Shown here: in pieces, positions 1 through 11,472 of the stretch
Numbering within the stretch: position 1 is the first letter of the stretch
How the letters are laid out: the number at the start of each line of letters is the position of its first letter
DNA from: Crocodylus rhombifer
Lineage: Eukaryota; Chordata; Crocodylia; Crocodylidae
Direction: 5' to 3'
Length of the DNA stretch: 64,000 nt
Assembly (NCBI GenBank): GCA_038503035.1
Contig: JAVSML010020807.1
Span: 62,001 to 126,000, forward strand
The notes under the pieces: model-generated
Seen by the model: the letters and a program-made list of their open reading frames with translations, nothing else
The model's database searches: none
What the model was told of the DNA's origin: nothing
Position numbers and translations under genes: made by a program

Positions 1-27
1 CTGCTGCTAATAAACCATGCAAAACAC

Positions 28-594
28 TTGCTTGCATCCAATAGATGCTTCTTGAGCAAATCCCAGGACATCATTCTCCTGTTGTACTTGGTGTTCATGA
101 GGCCGCAGCTGGAGTACTGCATCCAGTTTTGGGTTCCACAATTCAAAAAGGATGTGGAGAAGCTTGAGAGAGAGCAGAGGACAGCCACGTGCATGATCAG
201 AGGTCAGGAAAGCAGACCTTATGAAGACAGGCTGAGAGCCATGGGACTTTTCAGCCTGGAAAAGCGCAGGCTCAGGGGTGATATGGTGGCCACCTATACA
301 TTTATCAGGGGTGCTCACCAGGATCTGGGGGAATGTTTGTTCAGCAGAACACCCCAAGGGATGACACGTTCGAACAGTCACAAACTCCTCCATGACCCTT
401 TTGAGGCTGGACATAAGGTTCAACTTCTTTACTGTCCAAGCCCCCAAGGTTTGGAATAGATTGCCACTGGAGATCTGGATGTTTATCTTGCTGGGATCCT
501 ATGATCCTTGTCGACTTCCTGCCTCTGGGGCAGGGGGCTGGACTCGATCTTCCGAGGTCCCTTCCAGCCCTGATGTCTATGAAATCTATGAAAA
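28..594 (+). mobile_element. CR1-type LINE fragment, 3' end with reverse transcriptase C-terminus
   Basis: Plus-strand frames read the C-terminal part of CR1 ORF2: MRPQLEYCIQFWVPQFKKD, then RLRAMGLFSLEKRRLRGD and, after a frameshift near 400-460, RFNFFTVQAPKVWNRLPLE. It ends in CTATGAAATCTATGAAA, the TCTATGA-like short tail typical of CR1. 5'-truncated at or before the window edge, frameshifted and dead. It lies in the intron after the last exon seen. Confidence 0.9.
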
Positions 595-826
595 TACTAA
601 TCCCACCACTTTACGTCCCTCTTTCTTGGGAAATAATTTTTTAGGAGAGCAATTAGGACCTCATGATTACATTAAAATAAATAAATAAATAAAAGAATTG
701 TTAAGCAACAAAGGTATTTTTTTCCCACTTTTTGTATTATTCAACAATTTTTACTGCCTGATCTCTATCTCCTGCTCTTGAATTCAGTGGTAGGGAGATG
801 TGATCAGAGATATGTTTTCTTCTTAC

Positions 827-983
827 CTGAGTTATCACTGCATTTGGAAAACTCTGATATCTGATTTATAAAAACACTGGAGGGCACATCTCTAGAGACA
901 GTGAAGTTCATTAGCCATTTTGCCTGATGAATATCACCAGCTGCACTTGCTGGAGAATCTCCTGGCATGGTTTCTCCATTAAC
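827..983 (-). CDS. PTPN13: PTPN13 exon: linker after PDZ5 (3), last exon seen
   Basis: A 157-nt exon open throughout, reading VNGETMPGDSPASAAGD… and ending …SEFSKCSDNS plus one base. The acceptor is CGTTTAG|GT and the donor ACTCAG|GTAAGA. It is acidic/Ser-rich like the known PDZ5-PTP linker but not clearly alignable, so it is called on splice signals, phase and position. The catalytic exons must lie left of the window. Confidence 0.75.
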
Positions 984-1855
984 CTAAACGAAACAGAGAG
1001 ATAATAAGCACTTGGTATTTGCTCCTCTAATAGTACTCCATTCTTAGAAGCTACAAGGAGTACATACAGAACAATATAGCCTTTTTTGTTTCCTCAGTTG
1101 AGCAGGGGAGGGGTGACAATATAATCCCAAATGCAACTTACGTTTTTATAGTTTTAAACTGAAATGCAACTATATTAGGAAGCACTTTAATCAGAAGCTA
1201 AAGCTAAAACAAAGGAGGAAAGGTTTGCTAGACTACCTGGAAAAGTAAAGCTCTATTTGACTGTGGCAAAGTCCTGCAAAAGAACAATCTCCCCTACAAG
1301 TCATATACCTCTTCACTTGCCTAAGGTAAGAGAAAGAATCATTACGAAAGACTATACAATGGTTTGCACTTATATAGTGTGCTCTATCCTACGTGCTCAA
1401 ACATTAATTTTCCCTCAGATCTCCTGTACCCCCTGTGCAAAAGGTGATCATTGCCTCCATTTTTCAAAGGACAAAGGAGAGATTAAATCAGAAGGCCAAT
1501 GTAACACATAAGCTCTGGGGGATCTAGGAATAAAACCAACTTTCTTGAGTTATAGCCCTGTGCCTTAACTGCAAGACTATTTATCATACCCTAATGCATA
1601 CCCTAATGCAATTCTGGGCACTGGAAAAATAACTTCAAACCCATGTTCACTTATTGACTGTAGGCAATTCAGATTCATTCACAATGCTGTGTTCCCATTT
1701 AAAAACAATAAGTTTTCCTTAACCGGAGATGCCTGTCAAATATATCTTTTTTCTTTACTTAATGAAAATACCCAGACTATGAAATACTGCAAGTCTAGAA
1801 CCTACTGGAGGGAAACAAATTAACTGTGTAAGTGCAACTGCTTCTTTGTATTTAC
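984..1855. other. PTPN13 intron, no element recognised
   Basis: AT-rich intron between two linker exons. I see no recognisable repeat or conserved coding piece. Confidence 0.6.
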
Positions 1856-1917
1856 CTTGGGTACGTAAATATCAGGTGCCTTTTCTGTTTTGCCATAGCT
1901 AGCTCCATGGGGATGGC
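1856..1917 (-). CDS. PTPN13: PTPN13 exon: linker after PDZ5 (2)
   Basis: A 62-nt exon reading HPHGASYGKTEKAPDIYVPK. The acceptor is TTGTTTAG|GC and the donor CCCAAG|GTAAAT. It is too divergent to recognise alone; the call rests on good splice signals, correct phase on both sides and position between two supported exons. Confidence 0.75.
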
Positions 1918-2310
1918 CTAAACAAAATGGAACAAATCAATAACCATTTCATAATAAAAGGCTAGTAGTGATAAATTGCCTTAAATTATTTATTATAAAG
2001 AACCATGTTTAACTTGTTAGGAAATGTCCTACCCAGAGATATTGAATAGAATGAAAGAACATAAGCTGAATGGGGCACATAACCACACTAATGAATGCCT
2101 GAGTGACAGTATTTTAAGACAACATGATATATGCAGATTTTGAAGGAATGAGGGAAGATGATTATACAATAAATTATGAACTTTCACAGGGACAATCATT
2201 GACAAAAAGCATAATAGTCTACAGCATGAATTATGATGCTAAATGAATGTATGGCACTTTGGAGAAACACAGGAAGGCTGCCCCTCCCAAAAGCCTAGGA
2301 TCTAAGGCAA

Positions 2311-3060
2311 GGGTGGGCAAAATATAGCCCACGGCAATTTCATCCAGCCTGTGGGCTCCCAACAACTAATTTAACCCTGCCCAGCCCACAAACCTTGCTC
2401 CCACCCTTGTGTGTGGAAAGTCTTCGCTCAGCCAGCACACAGCTTCTTGGCAAGGCTGCTGCCGCCACTACTGTAGCTGCCAGGGGACCAGCTCAGCTTT
2501 CCTAGCATCCAGCAGCTCCTCCTCCCCTCCCTGTTACAGTACTCACTCCAGGCAGCAGGCAGGGAAGCGATGGGGGTTGGGGAGGGGGATCTGCAGCTGG
2601 GTGTGGGCATGGAGCATGGGGCTGGGGCTGGCAGGAACATGGAGCCTGTGCCTGTGGAGGGGGCAGCAAGAACAGGGAGCTCAGGTGGGCAAGGTTTGGG
2701 TCTGGTTGTGGGTGTGGGGTTTGTAGGACTTGGCACAGACCCTATTGCCAGTGGCAGCAGCAGGCAGTAAGTGTTTGTGGCCTCTGAAGGTGTTGCTGTA
2801 CAGCAGCAGGCAGCACCAGCCAAAGCTGCACATGGTGACAAGGAGTGAGGCCAGGCTGGCCTGCCTATATTGTGTGGGGCTACCTGCAGTGGATGTGCAG
2901 CTCCCAGCACTTGCATGCCACCGAGGGAAGCCCCTTGCAATGATGCTGGCTGCCTGCCCCATCCCCTGCCATGCAGGTCCTGGGACTCTACCAGGAAGTA
3001 GAGGGCAGGGCTCCCCTCCACTCCTAGCAGGGCTTCCCTTCACATTTTCCAACTGTGAAA
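2311..3060. repeat. Probable non-autonomous hAT-like repeat, G-rich interior
   Basis: Begins with GGTGGGCAAAATATAGCCCA, the same start as the TSD-supported element at 50,858. The interior (about 2,560-2,720) is strongly GGG/GTG-rich on the plus strand. A matching right end was not found, so the copy may be truncated or interrupted. Long open frames here (e.g. 2,428-3,021 minus) are low-complexity and not credible genes. Confidence 0.5.
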
Positions 3061-3704
3061 AGTGGAGTGTGATTATGTCTTCTCTATTTTTCACAGTACG
3101 AAAATAGCTGTGTTCACTACATGACTGGACAACCTGAATCAAATCTATGTGCAACCGTAACACAGCAAGGAGATTCAGAGTAAACTTCTTTAAGGAAACA
3201 ACATGTATTCAAGTATTACTGCAACTTCCTGACCACTTAATTAATGCCTTTGGTGGACCAGAATATATTAAGACATATCAAGGATGTGAAATTAAAAATA
3301 CCAGCCTAACACAGGTGTGGGGGAAAGGAGACTATTTGATGTTTTTTCTGCAGACAAAGTTGTGTGTAAACAATACCTCTGGAAGCACTGAATCACTTTG
3401 GGCTGTACCTTGCAACAAAAACATATTACATAAACCAAGAATTTTGTAAAGCTTAGTGCAGAACACCCTGTTATTTTTTAAATTATTCTTTTTAATATGA
3501 CATTCTGTACCATCTCCCATCCATGCCTTTATACAATAAAGGCTTCTTAAAATCTGCCAGAGATGCTGGATAACATATTTAAAACAATGTCACTATTAAA
3601 AAAGAATCACTATTCTGGAGTCTTGCATGCAAAAGATAAAGATAAATGTGGCTGTCAATCATAAAAGAAGTTTAATTTACAGTACAAAACAAAGAGTAGC
3701 TTAC

Positions 3705-3772
3705 CGTTGGCTTTTTTTGAGTTTGGACTTGAATTAGCATCTTTGAACTTTGGAACCACAGGGTGACCATCC
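3705..3772 (-). CDS. PTPN13: PTPN13 exon: linker after PDZ5 (1)
   Basis: A 68-nt exon reading DGHPVVPKFKDANSSPNSKK then AN. It matches the family pattern D-x-P-V-V-P after the last PDZ5 strand. The acceptor is CTTATAG|GG and the donor CCAACG|GTAAGC; the split Gly joins to HPHGAS. Confidence 0.9.
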
Positions 3773-4104
3773 CTATAAGGAGTACACATACACAGTCATG
3801 TTTTATTTCCAAAAAGGACTTGTATGCATACAATATTAGGAACGCAACATCTTATCACTTGCCAGAGCTTATGTCTCTCAATTACTTTATCTCCTTCTTC
3901 CTGATACAATGGGAGAAAGACTGGGGCTGCAGCACCCTGAAACAATATGAGTCTTCACCTGTTTTCTCAGTCCTCTGGAGCTTGTACAGCCTAAAGCAGA
4001 GGTATGTCTACATGGACTGTTTCCCAATCCCAGTTCCATTGATAACAAAACATGGTCTGACTACTCAGATGCACAAGGGCCTAGAGAATAGACAGAGCAA
4101 GAAT

Positions 4105-4180
4105 TTTCAACTAGCAGCCCATGGGCCACATTCAGCCTATGAGGGGTTAAGTTGTGGTCCTTAGGCCTCTACCCCTCTAT
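4105..4180. repeat. Short hAT-like terminal fragment
   Basis: The run AATTTTCAACTAGCAGCCC followed by TGGGCCACATTCAGCC looks like the 'contrast with the class' ends of other elements here (36.4, 50.9, 57.9 kb). No partner end or TSD identified. Confidence 0.3.
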
Positions 4181-4479
4181 CACTTCCCCATTGCTTTGGC
4201 TGCAACAGCAGTTAGAGTCTCTGGGCTCTCCTTCCCTCCTTTGGTTTCTGTCTCCTGCCTCAGGAAGTCCTTTGATTGCCTCAGTTGCCTGAATAGTGAG
4301 GACTATTTCAATAAAATATGAAAAACAGGCATAACTTTTTCATGAAAAGTAAAGTATTTGGACAACACAGAGGTTTTCCTAGAAAGAAAGAAAGTTTATG
4401 AAAGCAAAAAAGGCCACATTCTGACCTGCTTTATTTATTACATATAGGTCATTATTCTGCCCTATTTCAGTGTAAATGA

Positions 4480-5870
4480 GTACTGTTACCTCTCAGCTCC
4501 ATGTTCTTGGGGAACCCTGACACAGACTGTCCGACTCACAAAGAATCCCCCCCACTCCTCTACCTAAACAGAAACTGATTAAGATGCAGTGAGAGACGCA
4601 CCTAAAACCCTCCAGATAAGGGTGACAAGAGTGAAACAACTGCCCTAGGTCTCATTTGCATCCGAGATGGAACCAGATGACCATTCATTTACATGAGAGA
4701 TGGAGAACAGAAAGCCTGAAGTGAATTCTGGGATCAGTGAAGCAGGGGAGCACTGCATGATGGGGAATCTGTGCTCCAAATGCTAATCAACCCACACACC
4801 CAGCTCAGCGTTTATCAGACCAGTTCTAATCTGGATTTACAAAGGACTTCCCCTCCCTGCCCCCACCAAGCAGAAGTAAGTTTACTAGGCATCTCGGGCC
4901 GTACGTTCCCCGGTCCCACTATGGGAGGCCTATGTAAACTTAATTGGCTAAAACTTGGTTGCCAGGTTAGGGAATGCTGAGGCAAGACACCGAGTCGGGG
5001 GGATGGGCAACATTTGAACAATGGTACAGGGATCACCACAGTGTCCAGCCCATTGGGGCCCTGACCACAAGTATTGTCATACTTTTCCCGGGCCGACTGA
5101 TGGAAGTCCTCTCCACAAAAGGTTATGAACACTCCAATAATTGCCTTAAGTCTATAGTAAGATCTGGAAAAGTCACACTAAGCTGAGGCTTATTCATAAC
5201 AAGTAAAAATCCAAAACCCCGATGCTGCAAGCTATGTATTGCTTCTGAAGAAACCAGGAGATATCCCGTCAGTATATCTGCTATCCATAGGAATGTCAAG
5301 TCCTAAGTATGTGTTTCCTGAGGATCAATCAGTTTCCTGAGATGTTCCAACCAGATGACCACCCCTTGTCAATAGAAAAGACAATTTGATTTACACTATT
5401 GAGAATGCTTGAAAGAAGCTGAACTGAGGGTATAAAAATCTGTAGAAGAAGCAGCAGTGTGTGCTGACACCACACGCTTTCTTCTCGAGAGGCTGAAGGA
5501 GGCAGATCATCTCCCTTCAAGGATCGCGCTGAGAACTTTAACCTGTCAGCTTTGCAACCCAAGTGCCTTGGACTGGTGAGATCCCAGCTCTCTCTCTCTT
5601 TTCTCTCTAAGCATAGATTTCTGAACTTGAACTGTATAGTTAAGCTTGAGCTAAGTTTCCCCAAATACTTAGTGAAACCAGGGTAACACTGTAACTGTTT
5701 GTGTTTGTTTTTGCTAGTGCCGTTGTACATTTCATATACTTAGCAATAAATAACTTTTATAGTCAAACTGGTGGTAACTGGGTATATTTTTCCTTCTCTA
5801 CTTCTCCCTCCCCACTTGCTCTGCAGCAATGCTTCTTTTACCTAAGCTAAAGATCCCTGTGAAGCCCAAA
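4480..5870 (+). repeat. Possible solo LTR of an endogenous retroelement (ends not defined)
   Basis: The stretch has promoter-like and polyadenylation-like signals in LTR order: TATAAAA at 5,431 and AATAAA at 5,745, about 310 nt apart, with a CT-rich run between. No internal gag/pol reading frame is present, as expected for a solo LTR. TG…CA ends and target duplication could not be fixed, so this may also be an unrelated intron repeat. Confidence 0.4.
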
Positions 5871-6575
5871 ATTACTGTGGGGTCTGCTCATCAAGAGGCT
5901 AAAAGGTTGGGACGTGCTGAGTTTGAAACACATAAGGGGATCAGCTTGTACCCAGTTTGGCTCAGATGTGCCCTAATGAACTGAATGCTGGCCCGTAAGG
6001 GTGTCATCTGGACACTGAGCCAGATTCAGAGGTATTCTGTTTAACTGTGTTCTTGTGTCTGACTGTAGTTATTGTTGCTCTGATGAACTGATTCTTGGCA
6101 TATGAGGGTGTCAGCCTGTCCATGCTGATCAACCCGGCCAGGTCAGGTGTGTCACGTTAATCCATGCGTGTTTGTGCGTATGACTGATTTGGGGACTGGA
6201 GGAACCCAGCCCCACTGAACAGAGTCCTGCAAGATAGCTCCACTGGGGGTGAGGGCTTGCAGAAGGAAAAGATACAGCTCTGTATAGAAACACAAGTAAC
6301 ACAAACAGCACATTAATAGAATTACCAAGACCCTAGAAACGTATCCCTAATAAATGAGCACAACCCAAAGTAATGGGCAAATCTGGTAACAGTACTCAGC
6401 TCCCCTGAAACTTGTTATCTTGATGATAGAATATCCTGAAGGAACAAACCTAAAGATACATCAGCCATTATCACACCCAGGGGTGGTAGTTCTGCTAGAA
6501 AAATATTTTAAAGGGGATTAAGATACAATTATTCCAGTTAAAAAGCACAAGAAAGAATTTGCTCCCAGAGGATAC
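5871..6575. other. PTPN13 intron, nothing recognised
   Basis: Mixed-composition intron left of the PDZ5 exon. It may still belong to the LTR-like repeat on its left. No reading frame or RNA gene seen. Confidence 0.45.
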
Positions 6576-6786
6576 CTTGTGGCTTTTAGTACCACATTAG
6601 GAAGTGACATTTCCAACGTTCTTCTAGCTTCTTTCAGAGTCATTCCCTGTATGTTGACTCCATTAATGTAATGGATGATATCTAACATATGGAGACTGCC
6701 TTCCTTGGCAGCAATTGAGGTTGGTTGGATATCACTAATATATACCACCTGGTAAAGGCTATCATGACCTCCAGATAAAGAGATGC
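6576..6786 (-). CDS. PTPN13: PTPN13 exon: PDZ5
   Basis: A 211-nt exon reading ISLSGGHDSLYQVVYISDIQ, then IAAKEGSLHMLDIIHYINGV and LPNVVLKAT. The binding loop spans the junction as LGISL. The acceptor is TGCACAG|GC and the donor CACAAG|GTATCC. The split Arg codon (AG|G) joins to DGHPVVPKF. Confidence 0.98.
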
Positions 6787-6897
6787 CTGTGCAGAGGAAA
6801 AAAAAAAAATCCTTTTTTAAGAATTAAGTGTGGTTTTTAAAAGTGGAACAACAAACATATTCTATACGAGGGTGAGCAGCAATAACATTTTTATTAC

Positions 6898-7069
6898 CCA
6901 GCTCCTCTTTATGGCATGTTAATATAATATCAGGCAGTAAATGAAGTAATATGGGAATCTTGGGTAACTCCAAAACCCGGCCAACCACTATTCTGACCGT
7001 CTTTGGGGCAGCTCTGAGAAAATGTACAGCATCTGTGTGACTCATGTTAGTAACATCCATATCATTAAC
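6898..7069 (-). CDS. PTPN13: PTPN13 exon: end of PDZ4 and start of PDZ5
   Basis: A 172-nt exon reading VNDMDVTNMSHTDAVHFLRA, then APKTVRIVVGRVLELPKIPI and LPDIILTCHKEEL. PDZ4 helix B (SHTDAVHFL) and the first strand of PDZ5 are joined by only a short linker, as in the family, where PDZ4 and PDZ5 form a tandem. The acceptor is CCTCACAG|GT and the donor CTGG|GTAATA. Confidence 0.98.
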
Positions 7070-7783
7070 CTGTGAGGATAAAAGCAAAAGAAACATTCTA
7101 GTTTTTACTCCAATTTAAACATCCAGCATTGCTAAAGTAATTCAGTTAATGGCCCTATTAAATGTCCAAACTATAAACACTGCAAGTTGACAGGACAGCG
7201 ATTGTAGTTTATGGTGATATCCATTTGCATCGATAAACATATTTGATGAAAACATTACAAGTCAAGAATCAAATCTGTAACTATAAATGGAAAATGACAA
7301 AAAGTTACAGTGTGTAACTGTTCCAGAAACTGAAAGAATAAAATTTTAGTGAGGTCTGTAACTTGCTTCAGTTTGGCTCAAAGTATTTAAAGATGTTTTC
7401 CCTGTTGTTGGGCAGAAAATTGCACAAGCTTATCTGAACATTCTGAGTAATCAGGATTTAGTTTAACTATAATCGTAATATCAGCTATATTGAGCCAATT
7501 CATTTCAACCCAAAGTTTGGAAGAAGGGTTACACAGTGCCCATTTTTTTACAGTAATCTTTCAGGTTTTATTTTATAGTTATATTTAAGTTAATTCCACA
7601 GCTGTTATATCATGATTTCAACATATGCATTTATTTTTGCTTCCGACCCACAATTCATTCAGTACTCCAAACAATTTGGAGTCCATATTCTTCTGACTAG
7701 AAGTTTGTTGATTTCCACTCATTTTTCAAATAAATCCCTTTAGCTCTGGAATATATTCTACTATGGAGTTTTAATTGCCTTAC
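7070..7783. other. PTPN13 intron within PDZ4, nothing recognised
   Basis: AT-rich, no repeat or coding fragment that I can name. Confidence 0.6.
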
Positions 7784-7942
7784 CTTTATAAGACGGTCTC
7801 CTGGTCGTAGTCTACCGTCACTTTTGGCAGGATCCTGCACAATGTCATGAATGTAACAGCCAACATTATCATTACCTTTGGTCACTGTAAAGCCAAGGCT
7901 TCCCTTTTCTGATTTAGTCATGGAGACTTCAAGCTCCACTTC
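7784..7942 (-). CDS. PTPN13: PTPN13 exon: PDZ4 first half
   Basis: A 159-nt, 53-codon exon, phase 0-0. It reads EVELEVSMTKSEKGSLGFTV, then TKGNDNVGCYIHDIVQDPAK and SDGRLRPGDRLIK. SLGFTV is the binding loop. The acceptor is TCATAG|GA and the donor ATAAAG|GTAAGG. Confidence 0.98.
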
Positions 7943-8202
7943 CTATGAGAAGAAAATTATGTTTTAGAACATAAGCTTTTGAATATGGACAGTTTCATAT
8001 AGGCAAATAAATAGTGTGTACTGAAAAAATATATGGGTAGTCTGACTGAGTTATTTAAATTCACATAGGTTAAGGAGACTTTATTAACCAATTCACTCAA
8101 CACAAATACAGACTCAAGGGGACTGCTCTTGTGCATACAGTTGAACATAGGCTTGTCTATACATGCAAATATTCCAGACTAGGAAGTCTGGATTAACTCT
8201 GC

Positions 8203-8350
8203 AGGGTTTTTTGTTGTAGCCATGTTGATCTAAGGACATAGGCAGGCAAGGTTCTTTGGGTAGATGTGATATCTTTTATTAGACCAACTGAGAAGCTGGA
8301 ACAAAGTTCTTTGCAAACATTGAGACACAAGTACCCTTCTTCAGGCATAG
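8203..8350 (+). repeat. Interspersed repeat, GTAGCCATGTTGATC family
   Basis: Starts GTTGTAGCCATGTTGATC and continues with GGTTCTTTGGGTAGATGTG, TATTAGACCAACTGAGAAGC and CCCTTCTTCAGGC. A second copy lies inverted at 27,585-27,690 and a probable end piece at 11,340-11,472. The family name is not known to me; the inverted end AACATGGCTA suggests a DNA element. Confidence 0.7.
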
Positions 8351-9454
8351 GGAGACTGCTGTTGTTCTGGGATTCCTTGAATTAATAGGTATAAAGTCTT
8401 TAAATGTTATTTAATTCTTGATTAACTTTCAAGATTAGAAAAGCTCGACATGTTTGCAGGATCAGGGCAAAACACTGATGGATATAAATTTGAAGGAAGA
8501 AAATGATCTAGTACAAAAGGACAAAGCTGCACATTTCAGTTGCCAAAAGGCAAGACTATTCTGTGTAGATTGGTATTATACACATGCATGCATTGGGTTT
8601 GCATTTGAATTTAGTGTTCCTTTTTTAGATCTGGGAGAGGTGTACACTTGGCTGTAAAGCTTATGGTGCTTTGTACTACAATGAGAAATACGAAGGCTCA
8701 GTTTTGAACCCTGTCTTCGACTGTGAACTGACAAGAAAAGAGAGCAGGAGACACTTCGAGATGCACAACAACAGTGCCTCACAGGTATTAAAAACAAAAT
8801 GTCAAAAAATTCTGAAGAGAGCAGAGGATCTTGTGGATGAATGTAGCACAGCAAAAATGGAGGGAATGTAAGGACTTCAAGAAGTCTCAGAGGATGTTAA
8901 CGGAGAAAGTATTATTTGATAAATGAGTAATCTCAAAACACTGCCTCAGGCTAGTCAGACATTTAGGAGAGAATACTGTTTTCCTTTTCAAGCCTAAATG
9001 GAAGTTTCTCCCTTGTGTGTCATTTTTGGTGCTTATGTTCAGGATGTGCCTATTACATCTGTAGAGTGAACACGTTTACAAGTTACACAGGCAGTTTTAG
9101 AGCTTGTGATGACAGTTTTACATCCCAGCTAAAAGAAAGAGCAAAACCTCTGAATCCTTTAGGTGGCCCAGGCTCTACATACCTAGGGACACTTGTGTGA
9201 ATAACGACAACATTTCAGATTTTACAAATGGCTGCCTACAATAAGCAGAATGTACACGTCTTTTCTAAAATATGCCTCCAGTCAAGTATAAACTTAGAAT
9301 GTCATCTAGAAAAACAGCTCTAATTGTAAGTAAACATGCACAGCTTGCATTTGGTTGCTGCCAAAATCATGACTGACCAATGCTCCAAACCCTCCCTCCC
9401 CCACAGAATTTAACACGCATGGTGCAGAGAAAGAAAGAAAGAGAGAGAAATTAC
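8351..9454. other. PTPN13 intron before PDZ4, nothing recognised
   Basis: Only short chance reading frames on both strands. No repeat identified beyond a small GA-rich run near 9,427-9,450 that forms the pyrimidine-free side of the exon donor. Confidence 0.55.
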
Positions 9455-9641
9455 TGGTTCATATTCATCAGTATGTTTTTCGAATTGGCTGAGCGATGAT
9501 TTCATCCCTCCCTCTTGGAAAGTTAGCTCAGAGACAGAGCTGGTGTAGGCATCCCCCATCAAACCAGGAGCAGCAATATCAGGAACAGTCCTACAGCTTG
9601 GTACTGGTGGCAAGTCCAGTGGTAGTGGTGATAGAGGATTA
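9455..9641 (-). CDS. PTPN13: PTPN13 exon: linker before PDZ4
   Basis: A 187-nt exon reading NPLSPLPLDLPPVPSC and ending EKHTDEYEP at a GTAATT donor. Proline-rich at the start, acidic at the end. The acceptor is CCTGTAG|TA. Much less conserved than the PDZ exons, but phase and the NP-SPLP start match the family. Confidence 0.92.
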
Positions 9642-9955
9642 CTACAGGAAGACATGGAAAGAGTTTAAACAATCTACTAGAGATACAATGCATCACTTCA
9701 CAGAGAGTTCACCTCTGAACTCTGTTTTTGACAGTATTTAAAAACCCAAAGTCAGGGTGGATCTCACACCCCCAACCCAAATAAACCAACTTTTGATGTT
9801 TATTTTATGTGAAATAAATTTTGACTTTTCACAAATAAGTCTAATTTATCTGGTCTATCTTCCATTTTTGTAGGGGAATTCTACCCTTCTGACTCTTCTG
9901 CACCTATGAAACCCTAATACAACTTTTGCAAAATAAATAACTGTTAGAAATATAC
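9642..9955. other. PTPN13 intron, nothing recognised
   Basis: Short intron between the two linker exons, AT-rich, no feature. Confidence 0.6.
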
Positions 9956-10323
9956 CTATCCTCAACCTCTGGCTTCCGAGGGGCCTCACGAGTAGAGTAG
10001 TGGATGGCCACCTCTTCTTGGCTACGAGTCATTTCATACTGACTGTGTGCCTGAGCAGTCACTTGATCTGGAGTATGGTATAGGGCAGACTTCCAGCCAG
10101 GGTTTCCAGACAGTATTGTCTCTGCTGGATTCCCTACTACTTCTTGTTCCCCACTTCCACTGCTATCACTGTAGCTGTCTCTCCTGGAAGGCGATTTTAA
10201 TCTTTTCTTGCTTTTATCATTAGTTTCGTTTTCATCTGAGCTCTCCCCTTGATCTTCATTCATTGGAGAAGAGACCTCTCTCCTGGCATCTGGAAATATT
10301 TGTTGGGGAGAATGTACGGGAGT
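9956..10323 (-). CDS. PTPN13: PTPN13 exon: PDZ3-PDZ4 linker, Ser/Lys-rich
   Basis: A 368-nt exon reading TPVHSPQQIFPDA, then NDKSKKRLKSPSRRDSYSDS and SSGSGEQEVV. The KSPSRRDSYSDSSGSGE motif is a strongly kept part of the PTPN13 linker; the rest is variable. The acceptor is ATTGCAG|AC and the donor GGATAG|GTATAT. The split Ser codon (AG|T) joins to NPLSPLPLD. Confidence 0.96.
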
Positions 10324-10580
10324 CTGCAATTAAAAGAGATATTTAATCAGTAATATTAAGCAGTAATAATCATTTTTGTATTAGTCTGGGCAAAAAAATG
10401 TAAAGAGGGCAGAAATAATCAAAACACTCAGTTAAGATTCATGCTATTTACTATAAAAATCAATATAATACACCAAACCCTTTCTGGTTTAAGTTTATCT
10501 GTTTCAAGCGATTTAAAAATTTCTCTCATTCACAAGAAATGTGGATTTTTCAAATGCATACCCACATTATATAATATTGA

Positions 10581-11170
10581 ACATAATGAATCACAGAAAA
10601 GGAGGGCTAGAAGGTACCTCAGGAGATCATCTAGTCGATCTCTCTGGTCAAGCATGGACCATCCTCATCTAAATCATCTCAGACAGTGTGTTTGTCTATG
10701 TTGCTCTTAAAAACTTCTAAGACGCAGATTCCACAACCTGCCTAGGTTGCCTGTTTCAATGCTTACTTATCTTCACAGTGAGAAAATTCTTCCTAATCTC
10801 CAACCTAAATCTCCCTTGCTGTCGTTTAAGACCATTACTCCTTGTGCTGTCCTCTGCAGCTACAGAAAACAGGTCTATCACCATCCTGTTTATAACTACC
10901 CTTCAGGTATCTGAAGACCGACACCAAATGCCCCTCAATCATCTCTCCATATGAAATAATCCCAGTACTTCCAGCCTTTCCTCATAAATCATGTTTCCCA
11001 GATCTCTAAACATTTTTATTGCTCCTATGAGACTCTTTCTAATTTGTCTAAGTCTTTCTTGAAATGCAGTGCCCAAAATTGTACACAGTACTCCAAGTGA
11101 AGCCTTATAGGTGCCAACTAGACTATGGTTAAAGAAATCATCCACAAATTGGACCATGTTAAGCATGGTT
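10581..11170 (-). mobile_element. CR1-type LINE 3' fragment, minus orientation
   Basis: The plus strand reads the reverse of a CR1 3' end: AATCACAGAAAAGGAGGGCT, then TAGAAGGTACCTCAGGAG, GCCTGTTTCAATGCTTAC, GAAAATTCTTCCTAATCTCC, CTTCAGGTATCTGAAGACC and GCAGTGCCCAAAATTGTAC. These follow the known CR1 order. It is old and diverged, with no open transposase-length frame. It lies in the PDZ3-PDZ4 linker intron. Confidence 0.85.
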
Positions 11171-11339
11171 TAAACAGGGACTGCAGATTCTTATCCCAAA
11201 ACCTGGATTAGTTTTTGTGACTCCTTTGTTCCTACAGGTTCTTTGCTTGATGCCTCTCATAGTACTCCTCTCTCTCCTTCCTGCTTTCTCACCTATTGTA
11301 TACTAATTAATCACTCCACTTTATAGTCAGCTCTAAACT

Positions 11340-11472
11340 ATCCTTTCATATCATCTAATGAAGTGAACTTTGGTTCACAAAAGCTTGTGCTTACTCTCAC
11401 TCTTATTTATTTTGTGTATAAAAGTGCATATCTACCCTGCCTTCTGACTGACTTTAGATTAACATGGCTAAC
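11340..11472 (-). repeat. End piece of the GTAGCCATGTTGATC repeat family
   Basis: Reads AATGAAGTGAACTTTGGTTC then CACAAAAGCTTGTGCTTAC and ends GATTAACATGGCTAAC, the inverse of the start seen at 8,210. The Tigger-like MITE at 11,473 sits directly at its end. Confidence 0.5.

Noticed and set aside
2428..3163. 197-aa and 160-aa minus-strand frames
   Set aside because: Low-complexity G/C-rich repeat interior; no similarity I recognise and no link to PTPN13 phase.
9427..9450. GA-rich run as a regulatory element
   Set aside because: Short simple sequence just past the donor; nothing further supports a function.
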